Assembly: GCA_036874045.1 (NCBI GenBank) | Contig: CM072341.1 | Coordinates: 10,428,501-10,492,500, forward strand | Source of the DNA: Cymodocea nodosa | Lineage: Eukaryota; Streptophyta; Magnoliopsida; Alismatales; Cymodoceaceae | Length of the DNA: 64,000 bases | Reading direction: 5' to 3' | Position numbers and translations under genes: made by a program | The notes under the pieces: generated by a model | The model's input: only the letters and a program-made list of their open reading frames with translations | The model's database searches: none | What the model was told of the DNA's origin: nothing | Part shown: positions 1 to 10,851 of the stretch, one piece after another | Layout of the letters: the number at the start of each line of letters is the position of its first letter | Numbering within the stretch: position 1 is the stretch's first letter

Positions 1-283
1 ACAAATGTTTGTGAAAAAAAATGATAATATAATTACCACCTATGTGATGTTAATATATTTTGTATGTAATTTACATATGTTTTAAATATATTTGTAAGTT
101 GAGGAGGAGAAAACAATGTTAAATTAGATTACAGAATTAATACAGAATATCTTTACATTAATCTAATTTATGTATTCTGAAGAAAAAAATGAATGAAGAA
201 TTAGTTCTAGCACTTTAGAAAGACCAACTAGTTAGATCTCAGTAGTTTGCTAAGGGATTAGCAAAATTTAAGTATGGGGGAAG
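1..283 (+). repeat. 3' internal end and polypurine tract of an upstream F-box-element unit
   Basis: This block matches 7745-8026 and about 48090-48398, the internal 3' ends of units A and B of the F-box element. It ends in a polypurine-like tract (AAGTATGGGGGAAG, 270-283) directly before LTR1. Its presence upstream of an LTR means another unit lies to the left of the window, so the array continues beyond base 1. No coding sequence is seen. Confidence 0.7.
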
Positions 284-2176
284 TATTTAGAATGAAAAAG
301 TGCATAATATTAACGGTTAAATGATGGTTAATTGCATAATATTTAGCTTATCATATGAGAATTACGCTATTATGTTATAATTGCACTATTATATGCTTTA
401 ATGAAAGAATCTGCATAATTTCAAGAAATTAACGTTAATTAAGTACATTTCTAAACTATTGGTAAGTTACAAGCTTTGAAATTCTTATGTCTCCGAATTT
501 TCTATTATTTCGAAGAGTTATATTGCATGTACCAGACAATTATGTTTTAAACGCTTAAAGAATATTTTATTGTTTCCTAGAGTACACGTGTTGTAACCTT
601 AATGCATGACTTAAGTGAGTGTTCGGTAAGTTATTTGTTAACTGTCCGAAATGCATCTAAGCATCGGATAGTTAAGTTTGTAAGTATCCGAAATATCTGA
701 ACTCATTAAGTTAGAATTATGCACGTGTTGAATTTAAATGCTTTATTATGTCACGTGAGCTACACATGTATAACTTGTTAAGTTATCATAACTATACGTA
801 TTTAGTTACTTGAATATACACTAAGGTAACACATTGTGTTAGTGTTATAATCTTATAAGTTATTTCTTTATTGCACGTGTTTTATAGTTAAATCAACGAA
901 GTAAGTCCATTGAGTTACACTAACTCCACGAACCATTTATTTTCTAATATGCCACTATAGCAGTTGCAGAAACAGGAAATTCGAAGAAAAACCACGATTG
1001 CACATATCACGCAGGAATTCACTCATGGAATGAAGAAGAAATCATCATCATTGATATAAATGAAGGAAATCCAACCGATCTTTTAAGTAGAAGTAGTTAC
1101 TACTGAAAGAAATATAAAAGAAGAGGAGAAAGACGAAAAGTGGTTGTGTGTAGGAGGAGAACTGTGCTAACTACAAGAAGCATCGGTAGTTCCCTGAAGC
1201 TCCACACCACCACCAAAACCACAACATCACCAACCATCGGAGGTCTGTAAGGATACTTTCTGGATGTCGGGTCAATTTCGAGCCAAACACAGTGACTAAC
1301 AACTATTGTGAGGAGTGATCGCATCATAGGAAGGGAAGTCATTTTCACCAAGCACCGACTCATATCTCAAGAGATCGTAAAGCTTCTAGCCTTGGTTTCG
1401 AGTTGATGCTAGTATGCTGAAGAGATCATCTTACAGTTCTTGATTCGCGATTCTATAGGGAGAGGAGGCAAGATTGTAAGTGATTAAGTTTTCAGTGGTG
1501 TAATCGCATCGCATGTAGTGACGAAAGTTTTTACTATCGATAGAGATTTTTACATTTCACCTTTCACTCATCTTTAGGAACATATCAAAACAAAAATACC
1601 AAAAACAACAAATTATATGCATTTACATTTAGTATTAAAGTGTTGTATTGTTTGTTTTGTATCGTGATTAATATTATCATTGTCAATATTTTGAATGTTT
1701 TATGTTTGCTTGATTTAGAAAATAGAAAACAGCTTTACAGTTTACTAAAATTGAATTGTCCCAAATACTTAAAGATTTTAATGGATACTGTTTGAAATAT
1801 TTGAATGTTAGTGTTGCTTAATGATAAATCTAATATTAACTAACATTAAAGAGCTTCACTAATGTTATTTATATTTTGTGGAACTGCCCAATGGTTGGCT
1901 AAATTCCTCTATAAATAACATTATTTAACTGAAAAAATAGGCTCGTGGAGTTAACTTAAGTCCACGAGGTTAGTCCATTGAGTTAACTATAACTCCACAA
2001 ACTAAGTCTGTTGGGTTAACTGTAATTCAACGGAGTACTTTACTAAACACATATAAATTCCAATATAAAAATCAGAATAGTACACAATTCTTACTCAATC
2101 TTTGTGAAATCGACTTGTACTTGCACACAAATACAATATACACTATGCACTTGCAGTTTAAAATACAAATTGGACT
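284..2176 (+). repeat. LTR1 of the F-box element
   Basis: The start is placed just after the polypurine tract by comparison with 8027 and 48399, where the LTR begins TGCTTA; here the first bases have decayed to TATTTA. Bases 284-960 match 8027-8703 and 48399-49160. Bases 960-1170 match 22653-22860, and 1792-2176 match 44760-45165. The 3' part has the tract ATCGACTTGTACTTGCACAC, similar to the GGATTCGACCC...ACTTGCAC block of the Athila-like LTR here. I could not identify a clean CA terminus or primer-binding site, so the right edge is uncertain by about 70 bases. It contains G-box-like CACGTG and CGGATAGTTA words. The short minus-strand ORF near 1100-1363 shows no recognisable domain. Confidence 0.65.
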
Positions 2177-2279
2177 TCATATCTAATTTGTGTGAAAGGT
2201 TGTTTGTTTACTTCTAAGAGAATTTATTAATATAGGCATAAAAAAATCAAGCAAGTTTTTTATTTAACCTTTTACAACC

Positions 2280-3245
2280 AAGACAAGTATTGATGCTATT
2301 AAACTTAGATATATTCCTTTTGCTTTAAGAGACACAACTAAGAGATGGTTATATACTCTATCGCCTGATTCAATTTCAGCATGAACTAAATTTTGCTCTT
2401 TTTTCTAAAAAAATATTGTCCAACACATCAAATGATTAAAAAGAAAAAGAAAATATTAATGTGTAGCCAAAAATAGGGAGAATCATTCTGGAAATATTTT
2501 GAAAGATTTAACGATTTATTGACTCAATGTCCACATCATGCAATGAGTAAAGCACAATTAATAGGTATAATTTATGAAGGCATAGATGTTTCAACTAAAT
2601 CTTTATTAGAATCTACTTATAATGGATTTTTAAAACTATGTAGTGAAGAAGCATGGGCATATTTAGAAAACTTTGCAAAAAGAACTACACAGTGGGAAAA
2701 CTTGGCTGAAGTTATTACAGATAAAAGAATATTGCCAAGGGGAATGCATGAAATAGATTCAAGCACTATGCTTGAAGTTAAATTAACTAAGTTAACAAAG
2801 AAAATAGAAGAGTTATCATTAAATCAAAAGCTAGCAAAAAAGAATGTAAATATTAATGACGTAGATATTATTTATGCTAGAAACTAGAAAGATAACTTTG
2901 GAAATTCTTATAACCCTAATTGGAAAAATCACCCAAATCTATCTCAGAGAAATAACAATTTCCAAGGAGGAGAAAATATAAATGACAAAAATATAAGTTA
3001 TAAAGCATTAATTGAACAAGGATCTAAAACAAAGAAAGATAATTCAACAATTAAACAATCGTCTAGACCTTGTATTTGGAAATGCTGTTATTCAGAATCA
3101 TAATATGAATAGAAATATACCCCCTAGACAAAAGGAATCAATAAAAGTTAGACCTACTGAAGTATTGCCAATGCAAGCAGCGTCTAACCCTGTCAATAGA
3201 ACTATTAATGAAATTGGTACCTCCTTTGAGAGGAAAGTTGAATGA
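2280..3245 (+). pseudogene. gag: Degenerate Ty3-type Gag of F-box element unit A
   Basis: Translation around 2283-2390 gives DAIKLRYIPFALRD followed by a tryptophan-containing stretch, a close match to DAIKLRFIPFTLRD in the intact Gag at 12458-13759. The clearest open part is 2519-2887, from the CPHHAMSKAQ region to a helical stretch ending in YARN. Past the stop, about 2905-2950, the match resumes as NPNWKNHPNLSQRNN against TPRWRNHPNFSWRQ of the intact Gag. Several stops and at least one frameshift break it. The CCHC zinc knuckle of the intact homologue is absent: the text goes straight from the region matching residue 260 to that matching residue 293. Gag would form the particle; no protease, reverse transcriptase or integrase follows. 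Unit B lacks this Gag altogether. Confidence 0.8.
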
Positions 3246-3467
3246 AGCAGTATAACTGAAGCAACCATGTATAATATAGTAAGTAGAAAAATATAAATAT
3301 AAAAAAAAAAATATAAGTTTAATTGTAGTTAGTTGTATTGTAGAGTTATTACTTAACTCAACGAACTTAGGCCATTAATTAATGACCTAACTCCACGAGG
3401 ATATGTAAGTAGCTTTGTTAATTTTATCTCTGCAAAATTTTGTTTATGTTATATAGAATCACAATAG
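3246..3467 (+). other. Spacer between Gag remnant and F-box gene
   Basis: AT-rich stretch with no ORF. It matches about 45345-45585 upstream of the second F-box copy, so it is part of the repeated unit and may include the leader of the captured gene. It contains the words AACTCAACGAACTTAG and AACTCCACGAGG that also occur in the LTRs. Confidence 0.5.
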
Positions 3468-4627
3468 ATGGAATTGATGGAATTACCACTAGATGCACTG
3501 AGGGAAGTACTGAGTAACTTATCAACTAAATATCTACACAAATTGTGTTGTGTGTCAAAGGAAATTAAAGAATGTGTCAGAGAAAAATATTTTCATAGAC
3601 TACAAGCTACAAAGATGACTAATATTAGAGATGGATTTTTATGAAAGTCATTTAATTATAGTTTAATCAGTTATGAATATCTGAATATGAAAGAAACTAC
3701 TGAAATTTCACCCAATACATTAGAAGGAATAGATCATATTATGGGAATAGATGAAGGATTGATTGTTTACAGAACCAAACCAAGGTATGCAATTCTGTTA
3801 CCTGGTATTTTGATTAGAAATCCTATTACTTGAAAAGAATGGAATATAGAAAAGCCTAATAGATTTGAAGTACCAACTAAAAATTATGAGTCAATTGTAA
3901 CATTTAGATCTGAAAATCAACATTTTTCGATAAAAATTCAACCATTCCTAAAAAATTGTATTACTAGAGACCAACTGGAAATTGGGATGAGGATTTATGC
4001 TTAAGTGTGTATAATTTTCTAACTAGATCTTGGACTAAAAATACAATGATATATCTTGGACAAAAAGCATTAATTAACAACATACATGTCATACTTGATG
4101 GATATATATATCTAGTCACAAATATATCAATTACATGTAGATCTAATTTATACATAGTAAGCATAGATAGTTTTGATGATGATTTTATAGAAATATTGTC
4201 TGTACCTAGTAATATAGCTGAACTACCATCTGTAGAATATGATAAAATGCAATTAAGAGTATGGTATAATGAATATGATGATCCTACTTTGTGTTTAGTA
4301 AGATGGTGGGATGAACTGATGAAATTTCAAATATGGATTATGAAAGACTTAAATGAAAGGAAGTGGGAAGAGGAATATATTGAAATATATGTAGAAATAG
4401 AAACAACAACATTATCTTGGAATAGAAAAGGATCCTTTTCTATATTTCAATTCATTAATGGTAATATACTTATATTTAGTATTGATAACATATTGCAAGT
4501 TTACAAGTTAAAAAAGAGAGCAGACTGCATTAAAACATAATTAATAGCAAGAAGAATTATGCCTAAAAAGTTTGCTTGGACTAACACATTTATTCCATTT
4601 GTCACTACTTTTCAATCATGTTCTTAA
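3468..4627 (+). pseudogene. Captured F-box/FBA-type gene, copy A, broken
   Basis: ATG at 3468 opens an F-box domain (LPLDALREVLSNLSTKYLHK, then LCCVSKEIKECVREK, residues about 6-40). F-box proteins bring substrates to SCF ubiquitin ligases by binding a SKP1-type adaptor. The C-terminal half has features of the plant F-box-associated (FBA) domain: NFLTRSW, NNIHVILDGYIYLVT, then LCLVRWWDELMKFQIWIMKD, read from 4007 on. Breaks: TGA at 3642-3644 where copy B has Trp, a TGA near 3831, a frameshift near 3905-3960, and a premature TAA at 4538-4540; the ancestral stop appears to be 4625-4627. There is no visible intron. It lies after a Gag remnant inside an LTR element, so I infer capture by the element. 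F-box family assignment is firm, FBA assignment good; substrate unknown. Confidence 0.8.
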
Positions 4628-5678
4628 ATTGTGAATTTGTACTCTTAATGTTGTGTATATGCTACATTTATTTTTAAAAAAAAAAACTTTAGTTATGTTT
4701 TATTTTATTTACAAGAAAAAGAAAAGAAAAACAAAATATCAATCTAGTTTGTTGGTATTTGTTTTGGGAAACCAATTGGCTTGCTTGTGAGCCACCAAAG
4801 GCATAAGAGTTTGGGTTCCACAAAAGACACTAATTTAACAATTTATGTTTTATTGTTAAGTTGTTATTTTGTTATATATTCTGCCTTTATTTGTGAATGG
4901 AAAGTTTTTCAGAATTAAAAGTCGGAAGATGTTGAAAGAGATGAAAAGAACAAGGTATGTAATTAATTACTTATACTGAATTTACATGCAAACTCGGCTC
5001 ATGGAGTTATTCATTAACTAAACGAACTTAGTTCATTGAGTTAGGTGCTAAGTCAATGAAACAATATTCAGGTCTGCTAACATTTACTATATTTACTGTA
5101 AAATCTTTTACATTGAGGACAATGCAAAATGTAGGTATGGGGGGAGGTAATTAGATTAAATCCAAGTAATCTTGTTAATTAGAGGAACTAGGATGGTACT
5201 GCAAATTTCTATGGAAACTGAAAATTTTTTATGAATTTGTTGTAACTAATCAAAAATTCCTATAACTATCTGATAATTGAAACTATAAAAAAAAATTGTA
5301 ACTGCTTGAATGTTATATTTAGAATCTTATATAAGACGCTACAAATTTTACCATTAATACAAATCTAGATATAGTATTTTATGTTTTTAATGAATTTTAT
5401 GAGTTTAACAGTTTCACGATTTTAAGAAAGCAAAATGCTTAACTAAAACTTAGGAAATGATCTAAAATCCTGAAAGAGCTGAAATGTTGATTTTTGGATT
5501 AAATGAAATACATATGATCAAGGATACATTTAATTTGATTGATTAAACTTATAGAATGATTTATGTGTAAATCTTATTAAACTACAGAAAAAGTATGAGC
5601 TTATTGATATGGATTCATGTTTTCAGTAAATTATAGAAGCAGGATTATATGAGATTTGTGTTTTATTGCATCTGTATT
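4628..5678 (+). repeat. 3' untranslated part of F-box element unit A, first half
   Basis: Non-coding. Bases 4640-5150 match 46730-47250 of unit B. From about 5280 on it also resembles the non-coding stretch between RNase H and the envelope-like gene in the Ty1 element SIRE-1 (35755 downward on the minus strand) and 63480-63920 of SIRE-3. The stretch is interrupted at 5679 by a solo LTR and resumes at 7233. Confidence 0.7.
5105..5148 (+). promoter_or_regulatory. Internal polypurine-like conserved motif
   Basis: A 44-base stretch containing GACAATGCAAAAT followed by AGGTATGGGGGGAGG. Nearly the same stretch is present at 47203-47247 (unit B) and on the minus strand at 12007-12050 in the Athila-like element. 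The purine run resembles a plus-strand-priming polypurine tract but lies about 2.9 kb (1.3 kb without the solo LTR) before the LTR, so it could be a second, internal tract. The role is inferred from position and composition only. Confidence 0.55.
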
Positions 5679-7232
5679 TGTTGAGTATTTTGTTTTGATG
5701 ATGTGTGCTAAATGAAAATAATCATATTTGCTCAATTACTATTGCTTGTGAAAAGAAATTAAAATCATCAATTAATACAGAAAAAGTTTACTGATATAAA
5801 TACTTGTCTATATTGGATATGAAATTATACCAAGTTAATAACTAGTCATTTCGTTGCATTAATTTCTCATTTAACTAAACGTTAAGTTAACGTGTGTTTT
5901 TATTGGAAAACATTATATGTTTTAAAGTTATATTTTCTATATCATGTATAGTGCATGTTAAGACAACTCGTTAAGTTAGAGTTTTGTTTATATAGAGATC
6001 ACGTGAGAACTCGTTAAGTTAGAGGCTTAAAGGTTAAAATAGGTCACGTGAGAACTCGTTAAGTTAGTGAGTAAAAGAAGAGACGAACTCGTTAAGTTAG
6101 TGTTATACACGTGGTGAAATTATAAGTTACGAATGTTATATTATATCATGTGAGGTGCACATGTTTAACTCATTAAGTTAACATAACTAAACGCGTTGAG
6201 TTGCTATATTGAATACTAAGGCAATGCGTTAGGTTAGCGTTATAAACTTAAGTTGTTATTTTTGCACGTGGTAAAATTCTTATTATAAAAACATTTGTAT
6301 ATTACTGGTTTGTTGAGTTATTGTAACACAACGGAGATGGTTCGTTAAGTTATCGTAACACTACGGAGATAGTTCGTTGAGTTAGCTACAATACTTGTCA
6401 CGTGAGTTGGCACATGAGGAACTCGTTAAGTTAGAAACGTTAAGTTATATATATACTTGTGTTACTCATTTAGTTAACATTAAAGTAACAACTTCTTATT
6501 ACACTAATGAAAAATTTTTGGATGAGAAAGTTTATTTTGCAAGAAATTTTTCAGAGATTCAAGACTAATGATTAAAGAAAATTTGAAATGTAAACGTAGG
6601 TCAGAATGTGTGTATTTTGATGAAGGAAAAAGAAAAGACATGGAGAAGTAGAAAACTGGTAGTGATTAAACGTGGAGGATATGCATGAAATGAAGATATA
6701 GTAAAAAAGGCATAGAATTCTCGTTGATTAAACTATCCCTACACACAAAACGAAAAAAATTTTCAGGGATCAAAAACACCTCTTCAGGGAAAATCTCTCA
6801 GGTGGAAGAAAATTCAGTGAAGCATAAAAAGGTAAAATTTTTGTCACTGAAGATTTGAAGTATCAGAAGAAAGAAAATTCGGTGAAGCATAAAAAGATAA
6901 GATATTCATCACTGAAGAATTGCTGAAGAAGAAAGAAGAAGAAGAAGAAGAAGAAGAAAAATCTCAAATAGGGAGAAATGTTTTAAATTCCGCAAATTAG
7001 TTTTCTTTGTTTGTAGTTATGAAATTGTTTAGATGATACATGGTATCGAGATATAATTGCATCTACAATTTCTAAGGAGAATTGAATTGTATATTGTAAT
7101 TGAAACCTTGAATAAAAATGATTTTATGAAAACAATGTCTTGACTTGTTTTTGAGTTTTAAAGTTTCAATTATATTCGAAAATATTGAAAAACACAATTC
7201 ACCCCCCTCTTGTGTAGTCATACGATCCTACA
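5679..7232 (+). repeat. SIRE-type solo LTR
   Basis: Begins TGTTGAGTATTTTG and ends CGATCCTACA, the termini of the SIRE-A LTR family (compare 59100-60867 and, on the minus strand, 29805-31404 and 43196-44757). No internal region follows, so this is a solo LTR, normally left by LTR-LTR recombination. Flanking five bases are GTATT (5674-5678) and GTGTT (7233-7237), a target duplication with one change; outside them the unit A sequence resumes, matching uninterrupted TGTATTAATGGAATAC at 63916-63931. It contains many copies of CTCGTTAAGTTAG, CACGTG words and a GAA run at about 6925-6955. Confidence 0.9.
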
Positions 7233-8026
7233 GTGTTAATGAAATACTTATATATACTTTGTTGAAAAGGAAAAAAGAGGGAAAAAAGAGAAAAAACTTT
7301 GAGAGTTTATTGATTTATTTGATCACGAGCCTTTTGTACTTTAGTAGATAGGTATATAAGGATTGTTAACCTTAGAAAGGACTCTTTAAATTTGGCAACC
7401 TAAGATCCTGATCAGATCTAGGATTGTTGACTGAAAGCTCAATACATGGGTACATTAGAAAGCTCTTGTATGATTCAAGCTTTTCAAATTAACTTTTAAA
7501 GTAAAAATATGCATATACTGTTTTGAAAAGATAAAAGTATTTCGTGAAAATACATATATCTTTTGAATCTAGCATATTTTCTATTATCTATGATTACTGA
7601 AGTATGAATCTAGAATTAGACTTTTGAAATTGTTTATCTGAGATACAATTCATTATTCTTCTTGTTTTAATCATATTGAGTTGGATTGTGTTTTGATTCA
7701 TATGTAATTGAAATTTATTCTAGAAATCATATTGGAAAATTCAGGATAATAGATGTTTGAAAAAAAATGCTAATATAATTACCACTTATGTAATGCTAGT
7801 ATATTTTGTATGTAATTTACATATGTTTTAAATATATTTGTAGATTGGAGAGGAGAAAACAATGATAAATTAGATTATAGAATTAATACAAAATATATTT
7901 ATATTAATCTAATTTTTGTATTCTGAAGATACAAAAGGAAGAATTAGTTCTAGCAGTTTAGAAAGACTAATTAGTTAAATCTTAGTAGTTTGCTAAGGGA
8001 CTAGCAAAAGTTAAGTATGGGGGAAG
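7233..8026 (+). repeat. 3' untranslated part of F-box element unit A, second half, with polypurine tract
   Basis: Continues the unit A tail after the solo LTR. Bases about 7320-7950 resemble 34670-35240 (minus strand) of SIRE-1 and 47690-48290 of unit B; GATCACGAGCCTTTTGTACT is a recognisable anchor. The last bases (AAGTATGGGGGAAG, 8013-8026) form the polypurine tract next to LTR2. No ORF of interest is seen. Confidence 0.7.
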
Positions 8027-8708
8027 TGCTTAGAATGAAAAAGTGCATAATATTAAGGGTCAAATGATGGTTAATTGTATAATATTTAACTTATCATATG
8101 AGAATTAAGTCATTATGTTATAATTACACTGTTATATGCTTTAATGAAAGAATCTGCACAATTTCAAGGAATTAGCATTAATTAAGTATATTTCTGAACT
8201 GTCAGCGAATTACAGGATTTTTAATTCCTAAGTCTCTAAAATGTCTGTTATTTCGGAGAGTTATATTTCATGTACCAAACAGTTATGTTTTAAATGCTTA
8301 AAGAATATTTTATTATTTTCTGGAGTACACGTGTTGAAACCTTAATGCATGACTTAAGTGGATTTTTGGTAAGTTATCTGCTAATTATCTGAAATGTGTT
8401 TGAGCATCGGATAGTTAGGTTTGCAAGTATCCAAAACATATAAACTCTTTAAGATAGAATTATACACGTGTTGAATTTAAATGTTTTATGATGTCACGTG
8501 AATTGCACATGTATAACTCGTTAAGTTAGTATAACTATACATGTTGAGTTACTTGAACATATACTAAGGTAACATGTTATGTTAGTGTTATAAGCTTATA
8601 AGTCATTTCTTATTTGTACGTGCTTTATAGTTAAATCAACGAAGTAAGTATGTTGATTTACACTAACTCCACAGACCATTTATTTTCTAACATGCCACTA
8701 TAGCAGTT
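8027..8708 (+). repeat. LTR2 of the F-box element, part 1 of 3
   Basis: Begins TGCTTAGAATG right after the polypurine tract and matches LTR1 from 284 and LTR3 from 48399. It is cut at 8708 by the Athila-like element, whose target duplication CAGTT occupies 8704-8708 here and 22653-22657 on the far side. LTR2 lies between internal regions A and B and so serves as the right LTR of one unit and the left LTR of the next. Confidence 0.8.
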
Positions 8709-10851
8709 TGTAAATGTTTTTATGTGTTGTTAAATTAACGGCAAAAGCACAAATTTTACATTTATAACCGCAAGTGCACGGTGCCCATTGTAATAAGCAC
8801 GTGCAAGTACGGGTCGAATCCACAAGGAGTTTGTCTTAAATAATTTTATTAAAATGATTATCCGATTAAATATCCATAGTAAACTAATTCATAATTAAAC
8901 TCTAATTACTTAATATTAATATAGAAAATTCGTAGCACAATTAAAGTTTATAAGATTACCCCAAAATCCAATTAGTTATGGTAAGATATTTAAGAAATCA
9001 ATGAGTATTAATCCGGAAATCACAGAATTTATGCTCGATTTTAACTCTAATAACTTCCAACTTGAACGTTTAAAAATCCAAAATAAATAACAATTGGAAA
9101 GATCCTCGAAATATCTTTCAAATGGCAGTGATTTTGTGGATTAACACAAATTAAAACGCAAGAAATATCTTATTTAAGAAAGGGGTGCAGACGGTTATGG
9201 AAACTTTCCAAAAACGCACCTTCGGTTCAAAAATCAAATCTCCGTCAAATCTTCATGAAATGCTACAAAATAAGCGCGCCTTGAAAGTAGATCCATTACA
9301 CTAACAAGGAAAATTTACATAACTGAATTCCACAAAATACACGACGCAAGCACAACACAGGCGTCAAGCACAAAACTAGCACTCAACAGAGACTCAAAAC
9401 TGCTGATACATTCACAAAATAAAATCGAAAAGTTTCGAAAAACATTCTAAAAAATTCTAAAAGTTTGTAAAATTGTTCTACACTAATTATACTTACAAAA
9501 GAAAACAAAAAACAGAATTTAGAGATGACGAACAAGTGCATACAATTCGAAGAAAAGCTACTAACATTCTGGCCATTTAAGAAATGGAAAACTGCCTTCA
9601 CAATTTACACCATCATTCACACGAAACATATGATATGAACTCAATTCTTATATCAATTAACATCAAAACAATATATAATCTTTAATTTAGAACATTTGAA
9701 ACAAATATTTATGCATAGAATTTCATTCTTCCACATACTAAAACTATACCCATACATATAAAATTGTAAAACATGAAAACTAGTATGAGGATCTCTCCTT
9801 TCCATTATACCTTTTAATCCTCCACGTTTCTTCAAGCAATGACTCCCCAAAGTCCTTGAAATCGATGCTCCATAGGGATGTCACCACCTGTAGCAAGTCC
9901 AAGTGAAGCTTCTAAGGTTGCCTTGAAGAAGAGTGGTGCACGTCCTCAAGATCTTGCCTCCAAGACCCACAACTTTGGCCACATCTAAGAATGGTGCTTC
10001 CGATGGCTCAACCCTAAAGAACCTAACCTTTTACTCTACTCCAAATTAGTCACACAAGCCTCCCAATCCACCAAGATGAACGCCCAAGGAGATCCTAACG
10101 TATGGTTGTCTAAATTGAAGAGAATGTGTCTTCTAGGAGGAGTGGAAGACGCCAAAGCTCACCATTCTTGAAGGGAGCTTGTTCAAGATCAAGGGGAAGA
10201 TGGGACTTTCCAGATGAAGATGCTGGAATGGCTAGAACCGCTGGCTGCAAATGTGTTGGAAGAGAAGGAGATAGCCTACAATTGAGTGGTCAAACACTTT
10301 AAATACTCTAGGCTTTTGTTGCTTAGGCTCCAATAAGTTGCATCCAATGGCCCACGTTTTTTTCCTCTTTGATCCACCTTGATTTCATGATTTATTGACC
10401 TATAAAACTCAAAACCAAGTTGGATGCACATATACATTGAATATAAATCATATGATGCAAATATAGTATACATGCATGCATGAGTTGCCATATATGGAAA
10501 GTTGCCAAATTAGGAAGGTTTTGGTCTACAACTTTTTTACATGTACATACATGAATTACTTAAAGTTCTTTAGTTTAACATCATATTTAAGTGATTTGGC
10601 AATCATACAATGTATATAAAGTCATACATTGAGGAATTATAAGAATGATGTCTAATACAAAGGCTATTGACTAAGTGTTTAATTGATAAAGGATAAATTT
10701 GTACATTATCAACTATTTAATCCCTAATTCATGCATATGTCTAAAAATATGATTTTCATGTAATCTTTCATAAGAACATATATAATGATGACTTATAATC
10801 CTTAACATGCATGAATTAACATATATAAAATGCACAAATTGATACTTTACA
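8709..10851 (-). repeat. 3' LTR of the Athila-like element
   Basis: 2143 bases, nearly collinear with 20500-22652. On the minus strand it contains the GTGGATTCGACCCGTACTTG block typical of the downstream part of plant Ty3 LTRs (near 8805-8830). Short ORFs inside (for example 9653-9850 and 10276-10491) recur in the other LTR with changes and show no domain, so I do not call genes. Differences from the other LTR are mainly C/T and G/A. Confidence 0.93.

Noticed and set aside
1100-1363. 87-codon minus-strand ORF in LTR1
   Set aside because: Low-complexity composition, no domain, lies within LTR sequence and is not preserved in LTR2.
6925-6955. GAA/TTC runs (also about 43470-43505) and the AT run at 31755-31772
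   Set aside because: Ordinary microsatellites inside LTR or non-coding element DNA; no further significance seen.
9653-10491. Short ORFs repeated in both Athila-like LTRs (also 21451-22292)
   Set aside because: Repeated only because the LTRs are duplicates; no domain, antisense or sense to U3/R without start context.
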